Source of the DNA: Acidovorax sp. GW101-3H11
GTDB taxonomy: Bacteria > Pseudomonadota > Gammaproteobacteria > Burkholderiales > Burkholderiaceae_C
Length of the DNA stretch: 64,000 nucleotides
Reading direction: 5' to 3'
Assembly (NCBI RefSeq): GCF_001633105.1
Contig: NZ_LUKZ01000027.1
Location: 28,767 to 92,766 of the forward strand
Positions 45,580 through 53,958 of this stretch are shown one piece after another (the stretch's first letter is position 1; every line of letters begins with the position of its first letter). Position numbers and translations under genes: made by a program. Below the pieces are notes generated by a model that saw only the letters and a list, made by a program, of their open reading frames with translations, had not been told where the DNA came from and ran no database searches.

Positions 45580-46545
45580 ATGACCCTCACCGAACTCAAG
45601 TACATCGTTGCGGTGGCCCGCGAGAAGCACTTTGGCCATGCGGCCGATGCCTGCTATGTGTCGCAACCCACGCTCTCGGTGGCCATCAAGAAGCTGGAAG
45701 AAGAGCTGGACGTGAAGCTGTTCGAGCGCAGCGCGGGCGAGGTCACGGTGACCCCGCTGGGCGAAGACATCGTGCGCCAGGCGCAGAGCGTGCTGGAGCA
45801 GGCGGCGGCCATCAAGGAGATCGCCAAGCGCGGCAAGGACCCGCTGGCCGGGCCGCTCACGCTGGGCGTGATCTACACCATCGGCCCCTATCTGCTGCCC
45901 GAGCTGGTGCGCCAGTCCATCACGCGCACGCCGCAGATGCCGCTGATGCTGCAGGAGAACTTCACCGTCAAGCTGCTGGAGATGCTGCGCACGGGCGAGA
46001 TCGACTGCGCCATCCTGGCCGAGCCTTTTCCTGATACGGGCCTGGCCATGGCACCGCTGTACGACGAGCCCTTCATGGCGGCCGTGCCCAGCACGCATGC
46101 GCTGGCGGCGCAGCGTTCGGTGACGGCGGCCGAGCTGAAAAGCGAGACCATGCTGCTGCTGGGCGCGGGCCATTGTTTCCGCGACCATGTGCTGGAGGTC
46201 TGCCCCGAGTTCGCACGCTTTGCGAGCAATGCCGAGGGCATCCGCAAGTCGTTCGAGGGCTCGTCGCTGGAGACCATCAAGCACATGGTGGCCGCCGGCA
46301 TGGGCGTGACGCTGGTGCCGCGCCTGTCGGTGCCGCGCGATGCGCTGCTCACCGTGTCGCGCCGCCGCAAGAGCGACGAGACCTACATCCGCTACCTGCC
46401 CATCCGCGAGGAAGACGGCAGCCCGCCGCCCATGCGCCGCGTGGTGCTGGCCTGGCGCCGCAGCTTCACGCGGTACGAGGCCATCGCCGCGCTGCGCAAT
46501 GCCATCTATGCCTGCGAGCTGCCGGGCGTGAGCCGCCTGTCCTGA
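45580..46545 (+). CDS. oxyR: Hydrogen peroxide sensor OxyR
   Basis: A 321-aa LysR protein with the OxyR N-terminus (MTLTELKYIVAVAREKHFGH) and helix-turn-helix ACYVSQPTLSVAIKKLEEEL. The redox cysteines are C199 and C208 in GHCFRDHVLEVCP, with the same numbering and spacing as E. coli OxyR, so disulfide sensing of peroxide is strongly indicated. It begins 18 bp after the PIN gene, where recG-oxyR adjacency would normally be expected. Two genes downstream lies dps, a classical OxyR target. Confidence 0.95.
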   Translation: MTLTELKYIVAVAREKHFGHAADACYVSQPTLSVAIKKLEEELDVKLFERSAGEVTVTPLGEDIVRQAQSVLEQAAAIKEIAKRGKDPLAGPLTLGVIYTIGPYLLPELVRQSITRTPQMPLMLQENFTVKLLEMLRTGEIDCAILAEPFPDTGLAMAPLYDEPFMAAVPSTHALAAQRSVTAAELKSETMLLLGAGHCFRDHVLEVCPEFARFASNAEGIRKSFEGSSLETIKHMVAAGMGVTLVPRLSVPRDALLTVSRRRKSDETYIRYLPIREEDGSPPPMRRVVLAWRRSFTRYEAIAALRNAIYACELPGVSRLS

Positions 46546-46699
46546 CCTCACCCTTCGCAGGGGTTGGCGACCAGGAATCGGAGCTACACTCGCGCCGCCC
46601 CCGCGCTGGCCGACCTGGCCCGCACAGTGGGGGCGTGCATGTTGCGCAGTGCCCGTGGACCATCGTCCGGCTGCGCCCCGCTTTCTACAGAAGGTTCCC

Positions 46700-48436
46700 A
46701 TGAAGAAGCTCTGGCTGACCGCCACCCTGGCCGCCGCGTTGACGGCGTGTTCGTCCATTCCTCCATCCGCCATCGCCGCCACGCTGAAGAAGCCTGCGCT
46801 GGACAGCATCGCGGCAGCCCCCGGCGCAGCGACGGCTGCGGATTTCCGCCAGTTCCTGGCGCTGGCGGCGCAGATGCAGCCCGAGCTGCAACCCGCCGTG
46901 GCTGCCTATGCAACGAACCAGCCCCTGGCGGGCGACGACCTCGTCAACATCAGCCGCCTGCTGGGCCTGCACAACCGCCTGCGCAACCAGGCCGCCGTGA
47001 TCGAGGCCACCGCGAAGATGGTGGCCATCCCCACCGTGCGGTCCGCCAAGGTGCCGCCGCACGAAGACCCGGCCATCATTGCCTTTGGCACCCTGGTCGA
47101 AGGCATGGCGCGCGACTTTGGCCTGCAGTACCGCAACGTGGACAACCGCATCTTTGAAGTGAAGCTGCCCGGCAGCGGCCCCGAGGAGTTCGGCATCCTC
47201 ACCCACGCCGATGTGGTGCCTGTGGTGGCCGATGAATGGGTGCTCGACGACGGCACCAAGCTCGACCCCTTCCAACTGACCCGCGTGGGCGGTAACCTGT
47301 ATGGCCGGGGCTCCATCGACGACAAGGGCTCCATCGCCACCGTGCTGTTTGCGATGAAGGCCGTGAAGGACAGCGGCCTGCCGCTCGCACGCACCATCCG
47401 CCTCATGATCGAGACCACCGAAGAAACCGGTGGCGACGCGATGAAGTACTACCGGGCCAAGACCGCGCTGCCCGAGTACAACATCGTGCTCGACAGCAAG
47501 TACCCCGCCGTGGTGGCCGAAAAGGGCTCGGGCGCGCTGCGCGCTTCGTTCCCGCTGCAGCCTGCGGCCAACACCGGCGCGACGGCGATCACGGCCATGG
47601 CCGGGGCCGCCTCGACCAACGCCGTGCCCCAGACGGCCACGGCCAAGCTGCAGGGTGGCAACACCGCCGATGTGGCGGCGCGCCTGAACGCTGCGAAGGC
47701 GGCGTTTGTCGAGAAGTACCAGCCGCAGGGCGGCGCCTTCCGCATCGACGTGGCGCAGGATGGCGGCGCCGTGGTGGTGAAGGTCACGGGCGCATCGGCC
47801 CATGGCTCGCGCCCCGAAGAGGGCGTGAACCCGCTGCCGCGCCTGGCGCTGTTCCTGAAGGAGTCGGGCGTGGCGCTGGCCCCCAATGGCTACGCGCAGG
47901 CCGTGCGCTACCTCACCGATCTGTATGGCGTGGACTACCTGGGCCGCACCCTGGGCCTGGCCTACAGCGACGACTTCATGGGCCCGCTCACCCTGTCGCC
48001 CAACCTCATCCGCGAGAAGGATGGCAAGGTCGATGTGCTGGTGAACGTGCGCATGCCCCGTGGCAGCACGCCCGAGGCACTCACGCAGGCCACCTCGGCC
48101 AAGATCAAGGCCTGGGGCGCCCAGGCTGGTGTGGCGGTGGAGGTGGACCACAGCCAAGGCAACTGGATGGCGCGCGACCCCAAGGGCGCCTGGCTGGCCA
48201 CGCTGCTCAACACCTTTGGCGACACCACGGGCCTCGAAGCCAAGCCCGTGCCCACAGCCGGCAGCACCACGGCCAAGCTCATGCCCAACGCCATCAACTT
48301 CGGCCCCGCCATGCCGGGCAAGAAGTACACGGCGCACAACGCCAAGGAGTTCAAGGAAGTGGTGGACCTGGACGCCGACATGCAGATGTTCACCGAGATG
48401 CTGGTGCGCATCGGAAATTTGAGCCAGATGCAATAA
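46700..48436 (+). CDS. Secreted M20-family metallopeptidase (dipeptidase) lipoprotein
   Basis: A 578-aa protein beginning MKKLWLTATLAAALTACSSI with a lipobox LTAC, so it should be a lipoprotein in the envelope. M20 zinc-site features: ILTHADVVPVVADEW (His/Asp), RGSIDDKGSIATVLFAM (bridging Asp), IETTEETGGDAMKYYRAK (catalytic Glu pair), GASAHGSRPEEGVNPLPRL (dimerisation-region His) and a late KKYTAHNAKEF His. It is longer than typical cytosolic PepV-type dipeptidases because of an N-terminal extension of about 100 residues. The ATG at 46700 follows AAGG. Substrates are probably short peptides; not provable here. Confidence 0.88.
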   Translation: MKKLWLTATLAAALTACSSIPPSAIAATLKKPALDSIAAAPGAATAADFRQFLALAAQMQPELQPAVAAYATNQPLAGDDLVNISRLLGLHNRLRNQAAVIEATAKMVAIPTVRSAKVPPHEDPAIIAFGTLVEGMARDFGLQYRNVDNRIFEVKLPGSGPEEFGILTHADVVPVVADEWVLDDGTKLDPFQLTRVGGNLYGRGSIDDKGSIATVLFAMKAVKDSGLPLARTIRLMIETTEETGGDAMKYYRAKTALPEYNIVLDSKYPAVVAEKGSGALRASFPLQPAANTGATAITAMAGAASTNAVPQTATAKLQGGNTADVAARLNAAKAAFVEKYQPQGGAFRIDVAQDGGAVVVKVTGASAHGSRPEEGVNPLPRLALFLKESGVALAPNGYAQAVRYLTDLYGVDYLGRTLGLAYSDDFMGPLTLSPNLIREKDGKVDVLVNVRMPRGSTPEALTQATSAKIKAWGAQAGVAVEVDHSQGNWMARDPKGAWLATLLNTFGDTTGLEAKPVPTAGSTTAKLMPNAINFGPAMPGKKYTAHNAKEFKEVVDLDADMQMFTEMLVRIGNLSQMQ

Positions 48437-48552
48437 CGGTGCAGGCCGCTGCGCTACAGTGGCCGTGAGCCGCCACGCGGCGGCCCCGGGGCATTTGCCG
48501 GGACGCTGCGGGGCAGATCCATCGATTGTTTTTTGCCAACGAAGGAGCCTCC

Positions 48553-49056
48553 ATGGCCAAAGCCGCCAAGACCACCGCCGCCCCCAGCATCAACATCGGC
48601 ATCAGCGACAAGGACCGTGCCGCCATCGCCCAGGGCCTGTCGCGCCTGCTGGCCGACACCTACACGCTGTACCTGACCACGCACAACTTCCACTGGAACG
48701 TGACGGGCCCGATGTTCAACACGCTGCACACCATGTTCATGGCGCAGTACACCGAGCTGTGGAACGCGGTGGACCCGATCGCCGAGCGCATCCGCTCGCT
48801 GGGCCATGTGGCCCCCGGCTCGTACGCCGAGTTCGGCAAGCTGGCCACGGTGCCCGACGCCCCCGCCAAGCCGCCCAAGGCGCTGGAGATGGTGCGTGTG
48901 CTGGTCGAAGGCCACGAAGCCGTGGCCCGCACCGCACGCAGCCTGTTCCCCCTGGCCGACAAGGCCAGCGACGAGCCCACGGCCGACCTGCTGACCCAGC
49001 GCCTCACGGTGCACGAGCAAACGGCGTGGATGCTGCGCTCGCTGCTCGAAGAGTAA
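48553..49056 (+). CDS. dps: DNA-protecting ferritin-like protein Dps
   Basis: A 167-aa protein of normal Dps size. Inter-subunit ferroxidase residues are visible: [18 protein letters not shown] (His 31/43-equivalent region) and [21 protein letters not shown] (Asp and Glu ligands). The Lys-rich N-terminal tail [12 protein letters not shown] could bind DNA. The start at 48553 has GAAGGAG 6 bases upstream. It lies about 2 kb from oxyR in the same direction. The stop is followed at once by a nested inverted repeat and then a strong terminator. Confidence 0.96.
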   Translation: MAKAAKTTAAPSINIGISDKDRAAIAQGLSRLLADTYTLYLTTHNFHWNVTGPMFNTLHTMFMAQYTELWNAVDPIAERIRSLGHVAPGSYAEFGKLATVPDAPAKPPKALEMVRVLVEGHEAVARTARSLFPLADKASDEPTADLLTQRLTVHEQTAWMLRSLLEE

Positions 49057-49168
49057 GAGCGGCTAACAAAACCCTTCTAGCGTCGTTGCCGCGTCTTGTC
49101 GTACTACTCGTACTGCCTGCGACGCGGCGCCTAGCCAGAACCGCTGCGCTGGGTTTTGTTACCCGCTC
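49057..49168. repeat. Nested inverted repeat after dps (family C)
   Basis: 18-base arms 49057-49074 and 49151-49168 (GAGCGG-C-TAACAAAACCC type) pair at 17 of 18 positions. Inside, GCCGCGTC (49088-49095) pairs perfectly with GACGCGGC (49121-49128), with CGTACTACTCGTACTGCCTG in the loop. It begins at the base after the dps stop codon. No other copy is in the window. Confidence 0.8.
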
Positions 49169-49194
49169 CAAGCCAGCCGCTGCGCTGTGAACCG

Positions 49195-49229
49195 AACGCC
49201 CGGTGGCCGCAAGGCCCCGGGCGTTTTTC
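49195..49229 (+). terminator. Intrinsic terminator downstream of dps
   Basis: AACGCCCGG-T-GGCC pairs with GGCC-CCGGGCGTT around a GCAA tetraloop, with one bulged base, followed by TTTTTCTT. It lies 45 bases upstream of the ubiA start and would end dps transcription. Confidence 0.85.
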
Positions 49230-49273
49230 TTGCCGGGCCGGTTCCGGGCCTGCATCTGGGAAAATCCCGCGCC

Positions 49274-50167
49274 ATGACCGCCGCTACCACCGCCCCCCGC
49301 AGCCGCTTCTCGCTCTACCTCGACCTCATCCGCTGGGACCGCCCCGCAGGCTGGCTGGTGTGCCTGTGGCCCACGCTGTCGGCGCTGTGGATTGCAGCCG
49401 ACGGGTTTCCGGGCTGGCACCTGCTGGTGGTGTTTGTGCTGGGCACCATCCTCATGCGCAGCGCGGGCTGCTGTGTGAACGACGTGGCCGACCGCGACTT
49501 TGATAAGCACGTCAAGCGCACGGCGCAGCGGCCTGTGACCACGGGTGCCGTGTCGGTGAAAGAGGCGCTGGGCCTGGGCGCCGTGCTGGCCATCCTGTCG
49601 TTTGGCCTGGTGCTCACCACCAACACCGCCGCCATCCTCTGGTCGGTGCCCGCCGTGCTGGTGGCCATTGCCTACCCGTTCACCAAGCGCCTCATTTCCA
49701 TGCCGCAGGCGGTGCTGGGCATTGCGTTCAACTTCGGCATCGTCATCGCCTTTGCCGCCGTGCAGGGCAGCGTGCCTGCCGTGGCCTGGTGGATGTGGCT
49801 GGGCAACCTGTTCTGGGTGCTGGCCTACGACACCGAATACGCCATGGTGGACCGGGACGATGACCTCAAGATCGGCATCAAGACCTCGGCCATCACGCTG
49901 GGGCGTTTCGATGTGGCGGGCATTGCGCTGTTCTACCTGCTCTTTATCGGCATTTGGGCGGTAGCGTTGGCCCCTTATGCGCTGGGTGCTATTTTTTACA
50001 TAGCGCTTGCGGCTGCGCTGGCGCAGGCCGTGTGGCATTTCACGCTGATCCGCACCCGCACCCGCGAGGGCTGCTTCAAGGCGTTCCGCATCAACCACTG
50101 GCTGGGCGCCACGGTGTTTGCGGGCATCGCGGGCAGCTACCTGGTGCGGTCGATGCTCACAAATTGA
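49274..50167 (+). CDS. ubiA: 4-hydroxybenzoate polyprenyltransferase
   Basis: A 297-aa integral membrane prenyltransferase of ubiquinone biosynthesis. First Asp-rich motif [20 protein letters not shown]; second [20 protein letters not shown]; also [16 protein letters not shown] and the C-terminal [15 protein letters not shown]. About eight hydrophobic helices. The start at 49274 gives [24 protein letters not shown], as in the family. The stop codon TGA (50165-50167) lies within a family A repeat whose TTGATAGC core supplies it. Confidence 0.95.
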   Translation: MTAATTAPRSRFSLYLDLIRWDRPAGWLVCLWPTLSALWIAADGFPGWHLLVVFVLGTILMRSAGCCVNDVADRDFDKHVKRTAQRPVTTGAVSVKEALGLGAVLAILSFGLVLTTNTAAILWSVPAVLVAIAYPFTKRLISMPQAVLGIAFNFGIVIAFAAVQGSVPAVAWWMWLGNLFWVLAYDTEYAMVDRDDDLKIGIKTSAITLGRFDVAGIALFYLLFIGIWAVALAPYALGAIFYIALAAALAQAVWHFTLIRTRTREGCFKAFRINHWLGATVFAGIAGSYLVRSMLTN

Positions 50168-50211
50168 TAGCTATCAGCGCTTGATGGGAGCGCGGAGAAG
50201 GCCTAAAAGGC
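50163..50211 (+). repeat. Dispersed repeat, family A, overlapping the ubiA stop codon
   Basis: TTGATAGCTATCAGCGCTTG is followed by ATGGGAGCGCGGAGAAGGCC. It matches the order TTGATAGCT, AGCGCTT, AGCGCG, AGAAGGCC of the copy before ung. The first TGA of the element is the ubiA stop. Confidence 0.7.
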
Positions 50212-50262
50212 CATGAAAACTGTTCACGGCTTCCCACGGCGCCGTGAACAGGGTGCCCAAGG

Positions 50263-51108
50263 TCAGGCCCCGAACTCGTTACCGAGTTCGTTGGCGCGTT
50301 TTTCGGCGGCGCGCATGGCGGCCTCGAACGCCTGCGACACGCCGCTGGCCTCCATCGATTGCAGGGCGGCGTAGGTCGTCCCGCCCTTGGAGGTGACGCG
50401 TTCACGCAGCACGGCCGGGGGTTCATGGGAGCGGCGGGCCAGTTCCGAGGCGCCCACAAAGGTACCCACGGCCAGCTGGTGTGCCTGCGCGTCGGACAGG
50501 CCCATGCCCACCCCGGCACGCGCCATGGCTTCGAGGAAATAGAACACGTAGGCCGGGCCCGAGCCCGAGAGTGCGGTGACGGCGTCCAGCTGGGTCTCGC
50601 TCTCCACCCACAGGAATTCGCCGGTGGACGCCATGATGGCTTCCACGCTCTGGCGCTCGGCAGGGGTCACGGCGGGGCGCGCGTAGATCGCGCTCATGCC
50701 CTTGCCCACCAGCGCGGGTGTGTTGGGCATGGTGCGCACGACGCGCTCGGTGCCGAGCCATTGGGCGATGCTGTCGGAGCGGATGCCCGCCGCCACGCTC
50801 AGGTGCAGGGCCTGCGGGGTGTGCGCCCGGGCCTGCGCGGCGGCGTCCTTGAAGGTCTGGGGCTTGACCGCCCAGACCACGATGCTGGCGCGCTGCAACG
50901 CAGGGCCTGCCTCGGGCTGCGCCGTGAGGCCAAAGTTCTTGAGCAGCGCCTCGCGCGTGGGGGCGTAGGGCTCGACCACCTCGATCTGGCTGGCCGGGTG
51001 GCCCTGGCCGATCAGGCCGCCAATGATGGCGCTGGCCATGTTGCCGCCGCCGATGAAGGCGATGGTGGGGAGGGCGGAGTTTGCTGTGGCTGGAGCGGGG
51101 GAGGTCAT
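50263..51108 (-). CDS. proC: Pyrroline-5-carboxylate reductase
   Basis: A 281-aa enzyme reducing 1-pyrroline-5-carboxylate to proline with NAD(P)H. The dinucleotide motif is IAFIGGGNMASAIIGGLIGQ G near residue 17; central blocks are VVWAVKPQTFKDAAAQARAH and RVVRTMPNTPALVGKGMSAI. The C-terminal signature is LSGSGPAYVFYFLEAMARAG then KGGTTYAALQSMEASGVSQA. Slightly longer than E. coli ProC (269 aa) due to the N-terminus. Confidence 0.96.
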   Translation of the reverse strand: MTSPAPATANSALPTIAFIGGGNMASAIIGGLIGQGHPASQIEVVEPYAPTREALLKNFGLTAQPEAGPALQRASIVVWAVKPQTFKDAAAQARAHTPQALHLSVAAGIRSDSIAQWLGTERVVRTMPNTPALVGKGMSAIYARPAVTPAERQSVEAIMASTGEFLWVESETQLDAVTALSGSGPAYVFYFLEAMARAGVGMGLSDAQAHQLAVGTFVGASELARRSHEPPAVLRERVTSKGGTTYAALQSMEASGVSQAFEAAMRAAEKRANELGNEFGA

Positions 51109-51204
51109 TTTGCGGGCAGGCTAGAAAGGGAGAGCCGATGGTAGCGCCGCTAGACCTATGAGTTGCTCGAAGACTCGTGCAACTGGCGCGGCCAAAGCCA
51201 GTGC

Positions 51205-51310
51205 TCCCGCGCAAGGGCCGCCAGCAATCCCAAGTAGGGCGCTGGGAGCGTCCCCCTCCGCGAGCAAAGCGAAGCAGAGAGGGGGAAGGCGCGCAGCGCC
51301 TCAGGGGGAG
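51205..51310 (-). repeat. Dispersed 3'-end element, family B, after glpK
   Basis: GCAAGGGCCGCC, then GCGTCCCCCTCCG, AGAGGGGGAAGGCGCGCAGC and GCCTCAGGGGGAG, ending at the base before the glpK stop codon (51311-51313). In the glpK direction it follows the stop codon directly. Confidence 0.75.
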
Positions 51311-52804
51311 CTACTCAGCTACTGTCTGCCGCACGGCGTGTTCCCAGTTCGCCATCAGCTCCTGCGCGCGTGCGCTGCTCAGCGTGGGCACAAAGCGGCG
51401 GTCGGCGCGCCACAGCTGCGAGAGTTCGTCCGTGCTGCGGTACACACCGCTCGACAGCCCCGCCAGGTAGGCGGCGCCCAGGGCGGTGGTCTCGATGACC
51501 GCAGGCCGCACCACCGGGATGCCCAGCAGGTCGGCCTGGAACTGCATCAGCAAGTCGTTGATGCAGGCGCCGCCGTCCACGCGCAGCTCGCTCACCGGGG
51601 CGCCACCGGCGGCCACGGCGTCGCGGCTCATGGCCAGCAGCAGGGCGGCGCTTTGGTAGGCGATGCTTTCGAGCGCCGCGCGCGCAATGTGGCCCAGCGT
51701 GGTGCCGCGTGTCAGGCCGGTGATGGTGCCGCGGGCGTCGGGCTTCCAGTACGGCGCGCCCAGGCCGGTGAAGGCGGGCACCATCATCACGCCGCCCGAA
51801 TCGGGCACGCTTTGCGCCAGCGATTCGACCTCGCCGCTGGTGGAGATGGCCCGCAGGCCGTCGCGCAGCCACTGCACCACGGCGCCGCCCACAAAGACCG
51901 AGCCTTCCATCGCAAATTCAGGCTGCGCCGTCGCCTGCGCTGCGCTGGTGGTGAGCAGGCCGTTCTGGCTGGTCTGGAAGCTGCCCCCCGTGTGCATCAG
52001 CATGAAGCAGCCCGTGCCATAGGTGTTCTTGGCCATGCCCGCCGTGAAGCAGGCCTGGCCGAACAGCGCGCTTTGCTGGTCGCCCGCCACGCCGCCGATG
52101 CGGATGGCGTGGCCCAGCAGGTCGGCGGCGGTGTCGCCAAAGTGGGCAGCGGAGGGCAGCACCTCGGGCATCAGCGCCTTGGGGATGCGCAGCAGCGCCA
52201 GCAGCTCGTCGTCCCACTGGTTGGTGTGCACATTGAACAGCATGGTGCGCGAGGCGTTGCTCACGTCCGTCACATGCACCTTGCCGTGGGTGAGCTTCCA
52301 CATCAGCCAGCTGTCCACCGTGCCAAAGGCCAGCTCGCCGCGCTCGGCCGCGTCGCGGGCGCCGGGCACATGGTCCAGCAGCCACTGCAGCTTGGTGCCC
52401 GAGAAGTAGGCATCCACCAGCAGGCCCGTCTTGGCCTGGATGGTGGCGGCATGGCCTTGTTCACGCAGCTGGGCGCAGGCGGGCTCGGCGCGGCGGTCCT
52501 GCCAGACGATGGCGTGGTGCACGGGCTGGCCGGTCTGGCGGTTCCACAGCACCGTGGTTTCGCGCTGGTTGGTGATGCCCACGGCGCGCACAGCGCTGGC
52601 CGCAAGGCCTGCCTTGGCCAGCGCATCGCGGGCGGTCGCGAGCTGCGTGCGCCAGATCTCCAGCGGGTCGTGCTCCACCCAGCCGGGCTGGGGGTAGATC
52701 TGCGGCAGCTCCAGCTGCGCCTGCGCCACGATGTGGCCGCGTTCGTCAAACACGATGCTGCGGGAGCTGGAGGTGCCTTGGTCGAGGGCGAGCAGGTAGG
52801 TCAT
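51311..52804 (-). CDS. glpK: Glycerol kinase
   Basis: A 497-aa FGGY kinase making sn-glycerol 3-phosphate from glycerol and ATP. N-terminus [20 protein letters not shown] is the ATP-phosphate loop. The [20 protein letters not shown] segment holds glycerol-contact residues. The catalytic Asp is in [13 protein letters not shown], and [13 protein letters not shown] and [20 protein letters not shown] are further blocks. Full length. It lies downstream of glpR on the same strand, with a family B element in the gap, and belongs to the glycerol locus that continues at 53959-61793. Confidence 0.97.
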   Translation of the reverse strand: MTYLLALDQGTSSSRSIVFDERGHIVAQAQLELPQIYPQPGWVEHDPLEIWRTQLATARDALAKAGLAASAVRAVGITNQRETTVLWNRQTGQPVHHAIVWQDRRAEPACAQLREQGHAATIQAKTGLLVDAYFSGTKLQWLLDHVPGARDAAERGELAFGTVDSWLMWKLTHGKVHVTDVSNASRTMLFNVHTNQWDDELLALLRIPKALMPEVLPSAAHFGDTAADLLGHAIRIGGVAGDQQSALFGQACFTAGMAKNTYGTGCFMLMHTGGSFQTSQNGLLTTSAAQATAQPEFAMEGSVFVGGAVVQWLRDGLRAISTSGEVESLAQSVPDSGGVMMVPAFTGLGAPYWKPDARGTITGLTRGTTLGHIARAALESIAYQSAALLLAMSRDAVAAGGAPVSELRVDGGACINDLLMQFQADLLGIPVVRPAVIETTALGAAYLAGLSSGVYRSTDELSQLWRADRRFVPTLSSARAQELMANWEHAVRQTVAE

Positions 52805-52889
52805 AGGTAAGCAGGTTATGTCAGGCCGTTGGGTTGGCCCTTAAGTTGGATAGCCGGCCCATGAACGGGCGCTGCTCAAGCCAGCGACC

Positions 52890-52987
52890 GCCGCGCAAGG
52901 GCCGCCCCGCCGCGCTGGCGGTGTCCCCCTTCCCGAATTGCGCAGCAATTCGAGAGAAGGGGGAAGGCGCGAAGCGCCACAGGGGGT
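52890..52987 (-). repeat. Dispersed 3'-end element, family B, between glpR and glpK
   Basis: GCGCAAGGGCCGCC, GTCCCCCTTCCCG, an inverted repeat GAATTGCGCAGCAATTC, then GAAGGGGGAAGGCGCGAAGC and CAGGGGGT. The element ends 9 bases before the glpR stop at 52997. It may partly uncouple glpK from glpR transcription. Confidence 0.75.
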
Positions 52988-52996
52988 TGTCCTGAT

Positions 52997-53761
52997 TCAT
53001 GCTGCAACGGTGCAGACCACACCGGCGTCTTGCAGCAGGGCGGGGAAGGGTTCGGGCGGCGGGGCGTCGGTGAACAGGCGGCCAATCTGGCCCAGCGTGG
53101 CCAGTTGCACCATGGCCGGGCGGTTGAACTTGCTGTGGTCGGCCGCCAGCCAGACTTCGCGCGACTGTTTGATGATGGTTTGGGCCACCTTCACCTCGCG
53201 GTAGTCAAAGTCGCGCAGCGAGCCGTCGGGCTCGACCCCCGAGATGCCGATGAGCGCAATGTCCACCTTGAACTGGCGGATGAAGTCCACCGCCGCCTCG
53301 CCCACGATGCCCCGGTCGCGCGCACGCACCACGCCACCGGCCACGATCACTTCGCATTCGGGGTTGCCGCTCAGGATGGCGGCCACATTGAGGTTGTTGG
53401 TGATCACGCGCAGGCCCCGGTGGTGCAGCAGCGCCTTGGCAATGGCCTCGGTGGTGGTGCCGATGTTCAGGATCAGCGAGCAGTCGTTGGGCACTTGTTC
53501 GGCCACGGCGCGCGCAATGCGCGCTTTGCCTTCGGCATTGAGCGTTTCGCGCTGGGTGTGGGCCAGGTTCTCCACGGTGGAGCTGGGCACGCGCACGCCG
53601 CCATGGAACCGTGTGAGCAGACCGGATTCGGCCAGGCGCTGTACATCGCGGCGCACGGTCTGCAGCGTCACGCCCAGGGTGTCGGCCAGTTGTTCCACCG
53701 TGGCGGACTTGCGCGCACGGACTTCTTCCAGAAGCAGCAGTTGTCGGGGGTTCGTATTCAC
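52997..53761 (-). CDS. glpR: Glycerol-3-phosphate regulon repressor (DeoR family)
   Basis: A 254-aa DeoR-family protein, matching the 252 aa of E. coli GlpR. The helix-turn-helix is ATVEQLADTLGVTLQTVRRD and the effector domain carries NIGTTTEAIAKALLHHRGL, VITNNLNVAAILSGNPECEV and DIALIGISGVEPDGSLRDFD. A GTG start at 53761 (VNTNPRQLLLLEEVRARKS) fits the family. The open frame up to 53971 would add 70 non-DeoR residues across the promoter. It is divergent from glpS, so it likely represses glpSTPQUV and releases on glycerol 3-phosphate. Confidence 0.9.
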   Translation of the reverse strand: MNTNPRQLLLLEEVRARKSATVEQLADTLGVTLQTVRRDVQRLAESGLLTRFHGGVRVPSSTVENLAHTQRETLNAEGKARIARAVAEQVPNDCSLILNIGTTTEAIAKALLHHRGLRVITNNLNVAAILSGNPECEVIVAGGVVRARDRGIVGEAAVDFIRQFKVDIALIGISGVEPDGSLRDFDYREVKVAQTIIKQSREVWLAADHSKFNRPAMVQLATLGQIGRLFTDAPPPEPFPALLQDAGVVCTVAA

Positions 53762-53800
53762 GCGAATGGGGTCAACGTTGGGTGAGAGATACTTTAAATC

Positions 53801-53866
53801 GAACAAAAAGGAACCCGTTAAGGGTAAACCTTGATTCGATACGATCAAAAAAGAACAAAAATGAAC
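53801..53866. promoter_or_regulatory. Repeated motifs in the glpR-glpS gap, candidate GlpR operators
   Basis: GAACAAAAAGGAAC (53801-53814) and GAACAAAAATGAAC (53853-53866) are direct repeats differing at one base. Between them, at 53819-53832, lies TAAGGGTAAACCTT, an AAGGGT-AA-ACC(C)TT type palindrome that recurs in perfect form upstream of glpD at 60155-60168. The spacing suggests a multi-site operator. Which motif GlpR contacts is unknown. Confidence 0.5.
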
Positions 53867-53958
53867 GCAATCGATAAACGAGAGGGCTGCCTGCGTCACC
53901 GATCGCAGCGGCGCAGGATTCTTCACTTGCCCCAGGGGCACAAACGAAAGGTTGCGTG

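Noticed and set aside
49956-50003. Possible further family A repeat inside ubiA (GCGTTGGCCCCTTATGCGCT then GCTATTTTTTA)
   Set aside because: The order of GGCC, TATGCGCT and GCTATTTTT is suggestive, but the match is too patchy to separate from ordinary coding sequence by eye.
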